Positions 54,146 to 63,915 of a stretch of DNA of 64,000 nt are shown here, piece by piece. This stretch comes from Hydrogenophaga sp. RAC07. Its GTDB lineage: Bacteria > Pseudomonadota > Gammaproteobacteria > Burkholderiales > Burkholderiaceae_C. Numbering within the stretch: the first letter of the stretch is position 1; the number at the start of each line of letters is the position of its first letter. Made by a program: the position numbers and the translations under genes. Below the pieces are notes generated by a model that saw only the letters and a list, made by a program, of their open reading frames with translations, did not search any database and was not told the DNA's origin. The stretch is from the NCBI RefSeq assembly GCF_001713375.1, contig NZ_CP016449.1, positions 744,001-808,000 on the forward strand, given 5' to 3'.

Positions 54146-56524
54146 CTACCCCACAGCCCTCAATACTTCCTCCGCCGTCCCCGGCGCGTTCATCGCCTCG
54201 GGCTTGCCGCCCGCCTGCGCCACCGCGTCGCGCAGCGCTTCAAACACGCTGATCGCGAGCATGAACGGCGGCTCGCCCACGGCTTTGCTGCCGTGCACGT
54301 TGTCTTCCCGGTTGGGCTCGGGCCAGAGGTCTACCTTGAAGTGTTCGGGGATGTCGCCGGTGGCGGGAATCTTGTAGGTGCTGGGGGCGTGGGTTTGCAG
54401 GGTGCCCTTGTCGTTCCACACCAGTTGCTCTGTCGTCAACCAGCCCATGCCTTGCACAAAGCCACCTTCGATCTGGCCGATGTCGATGGCGGGGTTGATG
54501 CTGCGGCCCACGTCGTGAAGGATGTCGACCTTGAGCACCCGGCTCTCACCCGTCAGGGTGTCGATGGCAACTTCGGTCACCGCCGCGCCGTACGCAAAGT
54601 AGTAGAACGGCCGCCCCTGCATGGTGGTCTTGTCGTAGTGGATCTTGGGCGTGCGGTAGAAGCCGTCGCTCCAGAGCTGGATGCGGTTGGCGTAGGCGGC
54701 GTGCACCACATCGTTGAACGCGCGCGTGGTCTTGGGTGTGATCACCTGGCCGGCTTCAAAGCGCACGGCGCCGGCGCCGCAGCCGTCGAGCCCGGCCACA
54801 AAGGCGGCGAGGTTGTCGCGCACGTGGCGCGCGGCAAACTGCGCGGCGCGGCCATTGAGGTCGGTGCCGGCGCTGGCGGCGGTGGCGCTGGCGTTGGGCA
54901 CCTTGCTGGTGTCGGCCGCGGTGGACAACACCTGCCCGAACGGCACGCCCAGCTCGTCGGCCACGATGGCGGCCACCTTGGTGTTGAGGCCCTGGCCCAT
55001 TTCGGTGCCGCCGTGGTTCACCTGCACGCTGCCGTCGGTGTACACGTGCACCAGCGCACCGGCCTGGTTGAACAGGGTGGCGGTGAAGCTGATGCCGAAC
55101 TTGACCGGGGTGAGCGCCAGGCCTTTCTTGATGACGGGGCTCTTGGCATTCCACGCCTTGATCTGTTCGCGGCGTTCGCGGTAGCGGCTGGTTTTCGCCA
55201 GCGTGGTCATGAGCGGTTCGAGGATGTTGTCCTCGACCTTCATCTGGTAGTGGGTGACGTTCCTCTCGTCGATGCCGTAGAGGTTGCGCAGCCGCACATC
55301 CAGCGGATCCAGGCCGAGCGTGCGCGCGATGTCGCTCAGGATGCGCTCGATCACGATCACGCCTTGCGGTCCGCCGAAGCCGCGAAACGCGGTGTGGCTC
55401 TGGGTGTTGGTTTTGCAGCGGTAGCTGGCAATGGCCACGTCTTCCAGAAAGTAGGCGTTGTCGGCGTGGAAGATGGCGCGGTCGGCCACGGGGCCGGAGA
55501 GGTCGGCGCTGAAGCCGCAGTTGGCCAGCATCTCCAGTTCGAGCCCGCAGAGCAGGCCGCTGTCGTCGAACCCGGCGCGGTAGTGGTAGGCGAAGGGGTG
55601 GCGTTTGCCGGTGATCATGAAGTCGTCGTCGCGGTCCAGCCGTAGCTTCACCGGGCGCTTGAGTTTGTTCGCGGCAATCGCGGCCCACACGGCCAGGTGC
55701 CCGGCCTGTGTTTCCTTGCCACCAAAGCCGCCGCCCATGCGCCGGCACTCCACCGTCACCGCGTGGTTGGCAATGCCCAGCGCGTGCGACACCCAGTGCT
55801 GCACCTCGCCGGGGTGCTGCGTGCTGGTGTAGACCCACCACTGGTTTTGCTCCAGCGGCAACACGTAGGCGATCTGGCCTTCCAGGTAAAAGTGCTCCTG
55901 GCCGCCGACTTCAAAGTCGCCTTCGATGGTGTGTGGGGCGCGCTTGAGCGCAGCGGCGGCGTCGCCGCGTTTCACATGCACCGGCGGCAACACGTAGCTC
56001 TCGAGCGCATGGGCTTCGTGCACGCTGATCACGGCGGGCAGTGGTTCGATGTCGAGCTTGACGAGCCGCGCGGCGCGGCGCGCGGTCATGGTGTCGTCGG
56101 CCAGCAGCAGGGCCACCACCTGGCCGGTGAACTGCACCACGTCGCTGGCGAACACGGGTTCGTCGTGGCTGAAGGCGGCGAGCACCGGGTCGCCGGGGAT
56201 GTCGCGTGCGTCGACGAGGCCGCGCACGCCGGGCAGGGCCAGCGCCGCGGTCGCATCGATGCCGCGCAGGCGTCCATGGGCCACGGGGGAGCAGATGGGC
56301 GCGGCGTGCAGCGTGCCGCGCACCTCGGGAATGTCGTCGATGTAGGTGGCACCGCCGGCCACCTGGGCGCGCGCGCTTTCGTGGTGGCGCGAGACGCCGG
56401 CGGCGCGCTGTGGAGCTGCAGGAGCAGGGGGAGAAGTTGGGGTCAGATCGTTGGGTGCTTCGTCCGCGTCGGCGCGCGACGAAATCACCACGGGTGTGGC
56501 CGGTGCCTTGTCTCGCGCGTTCAT
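54146..56524 (-). CDS. xdhB: Xanthine dehydrogenase, molybdenum-binding subunit
   Basis: The 792-residue large subunit carries the XdhB landmarks: GGATYIDDIPEVRGTLH, RRMGGGFGGKETQ, the arginine in FRGFGGPQG, GTEMGQGLNTK and the catalytic glutamate in VGEPPFMLAIS. It hydroxylates hypoxanthine and xanthine to urate with the molybdenum cofactor. An Ala/Pro-rich N-terminal lead of about 45 residues precedes the fold. It overlaps xdhA by 4 bp. No XdhC insertion-factor gene is visible downstream in the window. Confidence 0.94.
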   Translation of the reverse strand: MNARDKAPATPVVISSRADADEAPNDLTPTSPPAPAAPQRAAGVSRHHESARAQVAGGATYIDDIPEVRGTLHAAPICSPVAHGRLRGIDATAALALPGVRGLVDARDIPGDPVLAAFSHDEPVFASDVVQFTGQVVALLLADDTMTARRAARLVKLDIEPLPAVISVHEAHALESYVLPPVHVKRGDAAAALKRAPHTIEGDFEVGGQEHFYLEGQIAYVLPLEQNQWWVYTSTQHPGEVQHWVSHALGIANHAVTVECRRMGGGFGGKETQAGHLAVWAAIAANKLKRPVKLRLDRDDDFMITGKRHPFAYHYRAGFDDSGLLCGLELEMLANCGFSADLSGPVADRAIFHADNAYFLEDVAIASYRCKTNTQSHTAFRGFGGPQGVIVIERILSDIARTLGLDPLDVRLRNLYGIDERNVTHYQMKVEDNILEPLMTTLAKTSRYRERREQIKAWNAKSPVIKKGLALTPVKFGISFTATLFNQAGALVHVYTDGSVQVNHGGTEMGQGLNTKVAAIVADELGVPFGQVLSTAADTSKVPNASATAASAGTDLNGRAAQFAARHVRDNLAAFVAGLDGCGAGAVRFEAGQVITPKTTRAFNDVVHAAYANRIQLWSDGFYRTPKIHYDKTTMQGRPFYYFAYGAAVTEVAIDTLTGESRVLKVDILHDVGRSINPAIDIGQIEGGFVQGMGWLTTEQLVWNDKGTLQTHAPSTYKIPATGDIPEHFKVDLWPEPNREDNVHGSKAVGEPPFMLAISVFEALRDAVAQAGGKPEAMNAPGTAEEVLRAVG

Positions 56525-58017
56525 GCCAGGGCCTCCATCGACACCGATTCGAGGTTGATGCTTTGCAGGCCCTGGCTTTCCAGCCAGAAGCGCTGCAGCA
56601 GGTTGCCCAGCACGGTCTGGCGGTAGGCGGCGCTGGCGCGCATGTCGCTGATGGGCTGGAACTCGGCGCGCAGCGTGGCCACGGCGGCCATCACGCTGTC
56701 GGCATTCCACGCCTGGCCGAGCAAGGCGGCTTCGGTCTGGCGGGCGCGCACCGGCGTGGCGGCCACACCGCCAGCGCCGATGGAGATGGTCTTCACCTGG
56801 CCGCCGTCCAGCGTCATGCGGATGGCCAGGCAGACGGCAGAGATGTCGTCGTCGAAGCGTTTGCTGATCTTGTAGACGCGGAGGAACTCGGTCTCCACCG
56901 GCCTGGGCACCTTGATCCAGCACAGCAACTCATCCGGCCGCATCACATTCGTGCGGTAGCCCGTGTACAGATCCTCCAACCTCAGCTCCCTGTGAGCGAC
57001 AGCCTGGCGCCTTGCATCCCAGCGCATCAACACCACACTCGCGCCCAGCGCGATCAGCAGCGGCATGCTGTCGCCGATGGGCGAGCCGTTGGCCACGTTG
57101 CCGCCCAGCGTGCCCGAGTTGCGCACCGGCAGGCCGGCGAAGCGCTGGGCGAAAGTCTTGAGGGGTGGGCGCTCGCTCACCAGCGCGGCATAGGCCTTGT
57201 GCAGCGACACGGCCGCGCCAATGGCGATGTGGTGCGGGTAGGTTTCCACGCGGCGCAGTTCCTCGGCGGCGGTCACGTCGAGCACCTGGCCAAAACGCTT
57301 GTGTTGCTTGGTGACCCACAGGCCCACGTCGGTGCAGCCGGCCACCACCTGGGCTCGCGGGTGTGCGCAGCGGTCTTGCAGCAGGCGGGTCAGGGTGGTG
57401 GGGCGCAGGTAGGCGCCGTTGGCCGGGGGAGCGGGGCGCTCGCCTAGGGCTTCCAGCGCGGCCACCACCACGGGTTCGTTCACCCCGCAGCCGGCCGGCA
57501 AGGGCAGGCTGGCCATCTGCTGGGCCGCGTCGAAGATGGGCCGGTAGCCGGTGCAGCGGCACAGGTTGCCTGACAGTTCCACCTGGGCTTGCGCACGGTC
57601 GATACCTTGCCCGCCGCCCGTGTTCTGGTACATGCCGAACAGGCTCATGACAAAGCCCGGCGTGCAAAAGCCGCACTGGCTGCCGTGGCACTGCACCATG
57701 GCTTCCTGCACTGGATGCAGTTCGCCGCTGGCCGAGGGCAGGTCTTCCGTGGTCCAAACCGCCATGCCCTGCACCGAATGCGCCAGCCGGATGCAGCTGT
57801 TGATGGCCTTGTATTGCAACTGGCCACCCACCGCCTCGCCCAGCACCACGGTGCAGGCGCCGCAGTCGCCTTCGCCGCAGCCTTCCTTGGTGCCGGTGCA
57901 GTGCAGGTCCTCGCGCAGCACCTCCAGCAGGGTGCGGTCGGGAGCCACGTTGTCCAGCGTCACGGCCTGGCCGCGGCGCCAGAAGGTCAGGGTTTGGGGT
58001 GAAATCGGGGGGGTCAT
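56521..58017 (-). CDS. xdhA: Xanthine dehydrogenase, iron-sulfur and FAD subunit
   Basis: The 498-residue small subunit has an N-terminal [2Fe-2S] domain (CGEGDCGACTVVLG), a second cluster domain (QCGFCTPG and NLCRCTGYRP) and a C-terminal FAD domain (VVAGCTDVGLWV, GGNVANGSPIGDSMPLL). It passes electrons from the molybdenum subunit to NAD. ATG at 58017 fits the usual start of the family, although the frame is open to 58416. It is divergent from a LysR gene with an inverted repeat between. Confidence 0.94.
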   Translation of the reverse strand: MTPPISPQTLTFWRRGQAVTLDNVAPDRTLLEVLREDLHCTGTKEGCGEGDCGACTVVLGEAVGGQLQYKAINSCIRLAHSVQGMAVWTTEDLPSASGELHPVQEAMVQCHGSQCGFCTPGFVMSLFGMYQNTGGGQGIDRAQAQVELSGNLCRCTGYRPIFDAAQQMASLPLPAGCGVNEPVVVAALEALGERPAPPANGAYLRPTTLTRLLQDRCAHPRAQVVAGCTDVGLWVTKQHKRFGQVLDVTAAEELRRVETYPHHIAIGAAVSLHKAYAALVSERPPLKTFAQRFAGLPVRNSGTLGGNVANGSPIGDSMPLLIALGASVVLMRWDARRQAVAHRELRLEDLYTGYRTNVMRPDELLCWIKVPRPVETEFLRVYKISKRFDDDISAVCLAIRMTLDGGQVKTISIGAGGVAATPVRARQTEAALLGQAWNADSVMAAVATLRAEFQPISDMRASAAYRQTVLGNLLQRFWLESQGLQSINLESVSMEALA

Positions 58018-58047
58018 GCGCGCCAGCATACGCCGGGCCCCATGGCA

Positions 58048-58071
58048 CAACATATGCTCAGCCATATGTTG
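58048..58071. promoter_or_regulatory. Perfect inverted repeat in the xdhA/LysR intergenic region
   Basis: CAACATATG-N6-CATATGTTG is a perfect 9-bp inverted repeat between the divergent starts (58017 and 58112). The AT-rich symmetry and the LysR-like T-N11-A pattern inside it make it the likely operator for the adjacent LysR regulator. Confidence 0.65.
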
Positions 58072-58111
58072 AAAATGCCGAATCCCCCATCCCAACGACA
58101 CTGAGCCGGGT

Positions 58112-59092
58112 ATGAAATACGTGTCGATGTTCGACAAGATAGACCTGCACCTCATCCGCGTGCTGCACACCGTGCTCACCGAGCGCAGCGTTTCGCGCGC
58201 GGCGCTGCGCATGGGCATGTACCAGCCGGCGGTGAGCGCGGCGCTCAAGCGCCTGCGCGAGCTGGCCGGTGACCCCTTGTTGGTGCGTTCCGGCTCGGGC
58301 ATGGTGCCCACCGTGGCCGGCCTGCGCATGATCGAACCGGCGGCCGACATCCTGCGCAGCGCCGAGGTGCTGTTCTCCGACGCCCGCAGTTTTGACCCGG
58401 CCACCGCCCACCACACCTTCAGTCTGGCCGCCAGCGACTACCTCGACCCGTTCTTTCTGCCGCAGCTGGTGTCGCAGCTCAAGAGCGCTGCGCCCCACTG
58501 CCCGATCGACATCCACCCGCTCTCGCGCGATTCCGACTACCGCAACCACCTCGCCCAGGGCACGGTGGACGTGGTCATCGGCAACTGGGCCCAGCCGCCG
58601 GACGACCTGCACCTGGGCCGCCTGTTTGGCGACGAGGTGGTGTGTCTGGTGTCCAACCAGCACCCGGCCGCGCGCCGCGGCTGGGACGTGGAAGCCTGGC
58701 TGGGCGCCGAACACATTGCACCCACGCCCACCCACCCCGGCGCGCGCGGCTTCATCGACGACCACCTGGCCACGCTGGGCATGGTGCGCAACATCACCGC
58801 ACGCTGCCCGCATTTCGGGCTGATCCCGGCCATGGTGGCGGGCAGCCTGCTGGTGCTCACCACCGGGCGGCAGTACTGCGAACGTTTTGTGGGCACGCTG
58901 CCGGTGCAGGTGCTGCCGTGCCCGGTTCCCTTCCCGCGCATGATGTATTACCAGCTCTGGCACGAACGCACCCACGCGTCCACCGCCGGGCGCTGGCTGC
59001 GCGAACAGATCAAGGGCGTGGCGGCTTCCCTGCGCCGCCCGGAGCCCGACCCCGTTGCCAACGGCAACCATTCCCAAGGTGCATCCGCATGA
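58112..59092 (+). CDS. LysR-type regulator of purine catabolism genes (predicted)
   Basis: The 326-residue protein has an N-terminal winged helix (FDKIDLHLIRVLHTVLTERS, then VSRAALRMGMYQPAVSAALKRLRE) and a LysR effector domain (TFSLAASDYLDPFFLPQLV). An in-frame ATG at 58127 fits the fold start equally well. It faces xdhA across an inverted repeat and overlaps the ABC ATPase gene by 4 bp. It probably induces both the dehydrogenase and the transporter in response to a purine (inferred). Confidence 0.9.
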   Translation: MKYVSMFDKIDLHLIRVLHTVLTERSVSRAALRMGMYQPAVSAALKRLRELAGDPLLVRSGSGMVPTVAGLRMIEPAADILRSAEVLFSDARSFDPATAHHTFSLAASDYLDPFFLPQLVSQLKSAAPHCPIDIHPLSRDSDYRNHLAQGTVDVVIGNWAQPPDDLHLGRLFGDEVVCLVSNQHPAARRGWDVEAWLGAEHIAPTPTHPGARGFIDDHLATLGMVRNITARCPHFGLIPAMVAGSLLVLTTGRQYCERFVGTLPVQVLPCPVPFPRMMYYQLWHERTHASTAGRWLREQIKGVAASLRRPEPDPVANGNHSQGASA

Positions 59093-60624
59093 CCCACCGA
59101 CTGCAACTCAGCGGCATCACCAAGCGTTACCCCGGCGTGGTCGCCAACAGCGACGTGTCGCTCACCGTGTTGCCGGGTTCGGTGCACGCGGTGCTGGGCG
59201 AAAACGGCGCCGGCAAATCGACGCTGATGAAGATCATCTACGGTTCGGTGAAGCCCGACGAAGGCACGGTCGCGTTCAACGGCAAGACCGTGCACATCCG
59301 CAACCCGCAGGAGGCGCGCGCGCTGGGCATCAGCATGGTGTTCCAGCACTTCAGCCTGTTCGACACGCTCACCGTGGCCGAGAACGTGTGGCTGGGGCTG
59401 GACAAGGCGCTCACGCTGCCGGAGGTGAGCGCGAGCATCACCGCCAAGGCCACCGAGTACGGGCTGGACATCGATCCCTCGCGCCCGGTGCACACGCTCA
59501 GCGTGGGCGAGATGCAGCGGGTGGAAATCATCCGCGCGCTGCTCACGCGCCCGCAGCTGCTCATCCTCGACGAACCCACCTCGGTGCTCACGCCGCAGGC
59601 GGTGGAAAAACTCTTTGTGGTGCTGCGGCTGCTGGCCGCGCAAGGCTGCAGCATTCTCTACATCAGCCACAAGCTGCACGAAATCCGCGAGCTGTGCGAC
59701 GCCTGCACGGTCTTGCGCGGCGGCCAGGTCACCGGCGTGTGCGACCCGCGCCAGGAGAGCAACGCATCACTCTCGCGCCTGATGATCGGCGCCGAGCCGC
59801 CCGCGCTCGACGTGCGCGAACTGCACGCCGGTGCGCCGGTGCTGGAGGTGAGCGGCCTCACGCTGGCCAGCGACGACCCGTTTGGCACCCACCTGGCCGA
59901 CGTTGCGCTCACGGTGCGCGCGGGCGAGGTGGTGGGCATCGCGGGTGTGTCGGGCAACGGCCAGAGCGAGCTCTTGTATTGCCTGTCGGGCGAAGACACG
60001 CGCGCACCGGCGCAGAGCATCCGCATGGATGGCAACGACGTGTCGCGCCTGAGCCCGGGCAAACGCCGCCCGCTGGGCCTGCATTTCGTGCCCGAAGAAC
60101 GCCTGGGCCGCGGCGCCGTGCCCACGCTCTCGCTGGCGCACAACCTGCTGCTCTCGCGCGACGACGCGCTCGGCGCGGGCGGCTGGATCAAGGTGGGCGC
60201 GTTGCGCAAACAGGCGGCCGAGGTGATCGCGCGCTACAACGTGAAGGCCAACGGGCCGGACGCGGCGGCCAAGTCGCTCTCGGGCGGCAATCTGCAAAAG
60301 TTCATCGTGGGCCGCGAGATCGAGGCCAAGCCCAGACTGCTCATCGTGAGCCAGCCCACGTGGGGCGTGGACGTGGGCGCGTCGGCACAGATCCGCGGCG
60401 AGATCCTGGCGCTGCGCGACGCGGGTTGTGCTGTGCTGGTGGTTAGCGAAGAGCTCGACGAGCTCTTCGAAATCAGCGACCGCCTGCACGTGATCGCCAA
60501 GGGCCGGCTCTCGCCGAGCCTGGACCGCCAGGACGCGACCATCGAACGCATGGGTGAATGGATGTCGGGCCTGTGGGACTACCCTGAGAACAACAAGAAG
60601 GAGACCGCCCATGCTGCGGCTTGA
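59089..60624 (+). CDS. ABC transporter ATPase, BMP/nucleoside type (two nucleotide domains)
   Basis: The 511-residue protein holds two ABC cassettes. The first has Walker A GENGAGKST and LSVGEMQRVEI; the second has degenerate Walker A GVSGNGQSE and LSGGNLQKFIVGREI. That asymmetric pair is typical of the sugar/nucleoside (CUT2, BmpA-linked) importers such as YufO/NupO. It powers the two permeases that follow. ATG at 59089 overlaps the LysR stop by 4 bp; its end overlaps the first permease by 14 bp. Confidence 0.93.
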   Translation: MTHRLQLSGITKRYPGVVANSDVSLTVLPGSVHAVLGENGAGKSTLMKIIYGSVKPDEGTVAFNGKTVHIRNPQEARALGISMVFQHFSLFDTLTVAENVWLGLDKALTLPEVSASITAKATEYGLDIDPSRPVHTLSVGEMQRVEIIRALLTRPQLLILDEPTSVLTPQAVEKLFVVLRLLAAQGCSILYISHKLHEIRELCDACTVLRGGQVTGVCDPRQESNASLSRLMIGAEPPALDVRELHAGAPVLEVSGLTLASDDPFGTHLADVALTVRAGEVVGIAGVSGNGQSELLYCLSGEDTRAPAQSIRMDGNDVSRLSPGKRRPLGLHFVPEERLGRGAVPTLSLAHNLLLSRDDALGAGGWIKVGALRKQAAEVIARYNVKANGPDAAAKSLSGGNLQKFIVGREIEAKPRLLIVSQPTWGVDVGASAQIRGEILALRDAGCAVLVVSEELDELFEISDRLHVIAKGRLSPSLDRQDATIERMGEWMSGLWDYPENNKKETAHAAA

Positions 60625-61666
60625 AGTCCGCCCGCAGCCGTCCAAGGGCTGGGGCTACGCGTCGCCGCTGCTGGCGCTCGCGATCACCGTGGTCATCGGT
60701 GTGATCCTGTTCGCCGTGCTGGGCAAGGACCCGGTGCGGGGCCTGCAGGTGTTTTTCTGGGAGCCGATCAAGAGCACCTATGCGCTCTCCGAGCTGATGG
60801 TCAAGGCCACGCCGCTGTTGATCATCGCGCTCGGCCTGGCCGTGTGTTTCCGCTCCAACGTGTGGAACATCGGCGCCGAAGGGCAGTACATCCTGGGCGC
60901 GATCTTCGCGGCCGGTGTGGCACTCACCGCCGACAAGTCCACCGGGCCGTGGATCGTGCCGGCCGTGTTGGCGGCGGGGGTGGTGGGCGGCATGGTGTGG
61001 GCCGGCATCGTGGCGCTGCTGCGCGACCGCTTCAACGCCAATGAAATCCTGGTCAGTTTGATGCTGGTGTACGTGGCCATCCAGGTGCTCAACTTCCTGG
61101 TCTACGGCCCGTGGAAGGATCCGCAGGGCTACAACTTTCCGCAGACCAAGACCTTTGAGGCCGTCACGCAGATCCCGCGGCTCATGGACGGCTCGCGCGT
61201 GAACATCGGCCTGCTGCTGGCGTTCGCGGGCGTGGCGGCGGTGTGGGTGTTCCTGTTCCGCACCTACGCGGGTTACGCGCAGCTGGTCGGCGGCCTCGCG
61301 CCTGCGGCTGCTCGCTACGCCGGTTTCTCCTCGCGCCGGGCCTTGTGGACGGCTTTGCTGGTCTCGGGCGGCGCGGCCGGTCTGGCGGGCGGGCTGGAGG
61401 TGGCCGGGCCCATCGGTCAGCTCACGCCCTATGTGCCGGCAGGTTACGGCTTCGCCGCCATCATCGTGGCCTTTGTGGGCCGGCTGCACCCGGTGGGCAT
61501 CGTGTTCTCGGCCATCCTCATGAGCATGTTCTACATCGGCGGTGAGCTGGCGCAGTCGCGCATGGGGCTGCCGAAATCGATCACCGGGGTGTTCCAGGGC
61601 TTGTTGCTGTTTGCACTACTCGCGTGTGACACGCTGATTGCCTACCGTTTGGTCTGGAAAAAGTAA
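60611..61666 (+). CDS. ABC transporter permease (nucleoside type, first subunit)
   Basis: The 351-residue protein has about 10 predicted membrane helices, the ALGLAVCFRSNVWNIGAEGQ loop and the permease motif RDRFNANEILVSLMLVY. It matches the BPD_transp_2 family found with BMP-family binding proteins. It forms the heterodimeric channel with the next gene, 3 bp downstream. Confidence 0.92.
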   Translation: MLRLEVRPQPSKGWGYASPLLALAITVVIGVILFAVLGKDPVRGLQVFFWEPIKSTYALSELMVKATPLLIIALGLAVCFRSNVWNIGAEGQYILGAIFAAGVALTADKSTGPWIVPAVLAAGVVGGMVWAGIVALLRDRFNANEILVSLMLVYVAIQVLNFLVYGPWKDPQGYNFPQTKTFEAVTQIPRLMDGSRVNIGLLLAFAGVAAVWVFLFRTYAGYAQLVGGLAPAAARYAGFSSRRALWTALLVSGGAAGLAGGLEVAGPIGQLTPYVPAGYGFAAIIVAFVGRLHPVGIVFSAILMSMFYIGGELAQSRMGLPKSITGVFQGLLLFALLACDTLIAYRLVWKK

Positions 61667-61669
61667 GCC

Positions 61670-62590
61670 ATGGAATCCATCGCACTCCTCTTCGCCGCCT
61701 CGCTCAACGCGGGCACCGTGCTGGCCATCGCCTCGCTGGGCCTGCTCATCAACGAGAAAGCCGGCATCGTCAACCTGGGCGCCGAGGGCATGATGCTGTG
61801 CGCCGCGCTGGCCGGTTTTGCCACGGTGGTGCACACCGGCAGCACGGCGCTGGGCTTTGCCGCCGGCATGGCCGCCGGGGCGTTGCTGGCGGCCATCTTC
61901 GGTGGCCTGGTGATCTGGCTCAACACCAACCAGTACGCCACGGGTCTGGCGCTCAGCCTGTTCGGCGGCGGCTTCTCGGCCTTTGCCGGCTCGCGCTACG
62001 TGCAGGAAAAGCTGCCCGAACAAAGCCAGTTCGCCATTCCGTTTCTCTCCGACATTCCGCTCGTGGGCTCGGCGCTGTTCCGCCACCACCCCATGGTCTA
62101 CGCCTGCGTGGCGCTGGTGTTCGGCCTCATCTGGTTTCTGTACCGCACCCGTTCGGGTCTGGTGCTGCGCAGCGTGGGCGAAAGCCCGGAGTCGGCGCAC
62201 GCGCTGGGTTACCCGGTGCGCCGCATCCGCCTGATGGCGGTGATGGCCGGCGGCGCGCTGTGTGGCCTGGCCGGGGCCTATGTGTCCACCGTGTACACGC
62301 CGCTGTGGGTGGAGGGCATGATCGCCGGCAAGGGCTGGATCGCGCTGGCGCTCACCACCTTTGCCACCTGGCGGCCGGCGCGTGTGTTGCTCGGCGCCTA
62401 CCTGTTCGGCGGCGTGACCATGCTGCAGTTCCATCTGCAGGGCATCGGCGTCAACGTGCCCAGCCAGTTCCTGACCATGATGCCGTACCTGGCCACCATC
62501 GTGGTGCTGGTGCTGATCTCGCGCAACCCGACCTGGATCCGCATCAACATGCCGACCTCCATCGGGAAACCGTTCTATCCCGGCGCATAA
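61670..62590 (+). CDS. ABC transporter permease (nucleoside type, second subunit)
   Basis: The 306-residue protein has about 8-9 membrane helices and begins with the conserved ASLGLLINEKAGIVNLGAEG. RSVGESPESAHALGYPVRRI marks the cytoplasmic coupling loop. It partners the preceding permease. A 110-bp gap then precedes the lipoprotein gene. Confidence 0.92.
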   Translation: MESIALLFAASLNAGTVLAIASLGLLINEKAGIVNLGAEGMMLCAALAGFATVVHTGSTALGFAAGMAAGALLAAIFGGLVIWLNTNQYATGLALSLFGGGFSAFAGSRYVQEKLPEQSQFAIPFLSDIPLVGSALFRHHPMVYACVALVFGLIWFLYRTRSGLVLRSVGESPESAHALGYPVRRIRLMAVMAGGALCGLAGAYVSTVYTPLWVEGMIAGKGWIALALTTFATWRPARVLLGAYLFGGVTMLQFHLQGIGVNVPSQFLTMMPYLATIVVLVLISRNPTWIRINMPTSIGKPFYPGA

Positions 62591-62700
62591 TTTCGAGTGC
62601 CCATTTTTTGAAGTATCTGCCAGTGCCGATACCCTGCGGGGTGAAGCTCCAAAGCGTGTTTTTTTCGTTCCATCAACCCTCTCAACCCTGAGGTTCACCC

Positions 62701-63846
62701 ATGACAGATTTGAGCAAACGTTCCCTGATGAAGGTCGCGGCGCTGACCGCGCTGACCAGCGCCGTGCTGATTGGCTGCGGCAAAAAAGAGGAAGCAGTTC
62801 CCGCAGCCGCGCCCGCGCCTGCCGTGGTGGAAGCGCCCAAGCCCGAGCCGCTGAAGATCGCGTTCGCCTACGTCGGCCCGGTGGGTGACGGTGGCTGGAC
62901 CTTTGCGCACGACAACGGCCGCAAGGCGATCGAAGCCGAATTCGGCGACAAGGTCGTGACCAGCTTCGTGGAAAACGTGCCCGAGAGCGCCGACGCCGAG
63001 CGCGTGATCCGCGATCTGGCCGGCCAGGGCAACAAGCTGATCTTCGGCACCACCTTCGGCTACATGGAGCCCATGCTCAAAGTCGCGCCCGACTTCAAGG
63101 ACGTGAAGTTCGAGCACGCCACCGGCTACAAGACCGCCGAGAACATGCGCACCTACGACAGCCGCACCTACGAAGGCGCGTACATGGCCGGCGTGATCGC
63201 CGGCAGCATGACCAAGAGCAACAAGCTCGGTGTGGTGGCCTCGATCCCAATCCCGGAAGTGATCCGCAACATCAACAGCTTCACCCTGGGCGCGCAGTCG
63301 GTGAACCCCAAGGTCACCACCAGCGTGGTCTGGGTCAACGGCTGGTTCGATCCACCGAAGGAAACCGAAGCCGCGACCTCGCTGATCAACGGCGGCGCCG
63401 ACGTGCTGTTCCAGAACACCGACTCGTCGGCCGTGCTGCAAACCGCCGAGAAGCTGGGCAAGCGCGCCTTCGGTTGGGACTCCGACATGACCGCCTACGG
63501 CCCCAAGGCTCACCTGGGCTCGGCCATCATCAACTGGGCGCCGTACTACATCAAGGCCACCAAGGACGCGCTGGAAGGCACCTGGACCACCGGCGGCGTG
63601 TGGTGGGGTGTGAAGGAAGGCGCCATTGACATGGTGTCCGTGGCCGAAGACGTGCCTGCCGAAACCAAAGCCAAGGTGGACAGCATCCGCGCTGGTTTGA
63701 AAGACGGCAGCTTCTCCATCTGGAAGGGCCCGATCATGGGGCAGGACGGCAAGGAAGTGCTGGCCGCCGACGTGGTCGCTGACGACAAGTTCCTCGGTGG
63801 CGTGAAGTTCTACGTCAAGGGCGTTGAAGGCAAAGTCCCCAACTGA
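62701..63846 (+). CDS. BMP family substrate-binding lipoprotein
   Basis: The 381-residue protein has a lipoprotein signal with lipobox LIGC (Cys26), an Ala/Pro linker, then the Bmp fold: IAFAYVGPVGDGGWTFAHD, AERVIRDLAGQGNKLIFGTT, ADVLFQNTDSSAV and GWDSDMTAYGPKAHLGS. Members bind nucleosides or free purines. Near xdhAB, a purine base or nucleoside is the likely ligand (inferred). A terminator follows. Confidence 0.93.
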   Translation: MTDLSKRSLMKVAALTALTSAVLIGCGKKEEAVPAAAPAPAVVEAPKPEPLKIAFAYVGPVGDGGWTFAHDNGRKAIEAEFGDKVVTSFVENVPESADAERVIRDLAGQGNKLIFGTTFGYMEPMLKVAPDFKDVKFEHATGYKTAENMRTYDSRTYEGAYMAGVIAGSMTKSNKLGVVASIPIPEVIRNINSFTLGAQSVNPKVTTSVVWVNGWFDPPKETEAATSLINGGADVLFQNTDSSAVLQTAEKLGKRAFGWDSDMTAYGPKAHLGSAIINWAPYYIKATKDALEGTWTTGGVWWGVKEGAIDMVSVAEDVPAETKAKVDSIRAGLKDGSFSIWKGPIMGQDGKEVLAADVVADDKFLGGVKFYVKGVEGKVPN

Positions 63847-63870
63847 GATCGGCCCTGCCGCGCACTTGAA

Positions 63871-63902
63871 AAGAAAGCCGCCTCCGGGCGGCTTTCCTGC
63901 TT
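63871..63902 (+). terminator. Rho-independent terminator after the BMP gene
   Basis: Stem AAGAAAGCCGCC / GGGCGGCTTTCCTGCTT with a CTCC-type loop, 25 bp after the stop codon. Confidence 0.75.
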
Positions 63903-63915
63903 GAAAGAGACCTCG

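Noticed and set aside
54293..57447. Plus-strand open frames opposite xdhB and xdhA
   Set aside because: Antisense to well-defined xanthine dehydrogenase motifs; no independent support.
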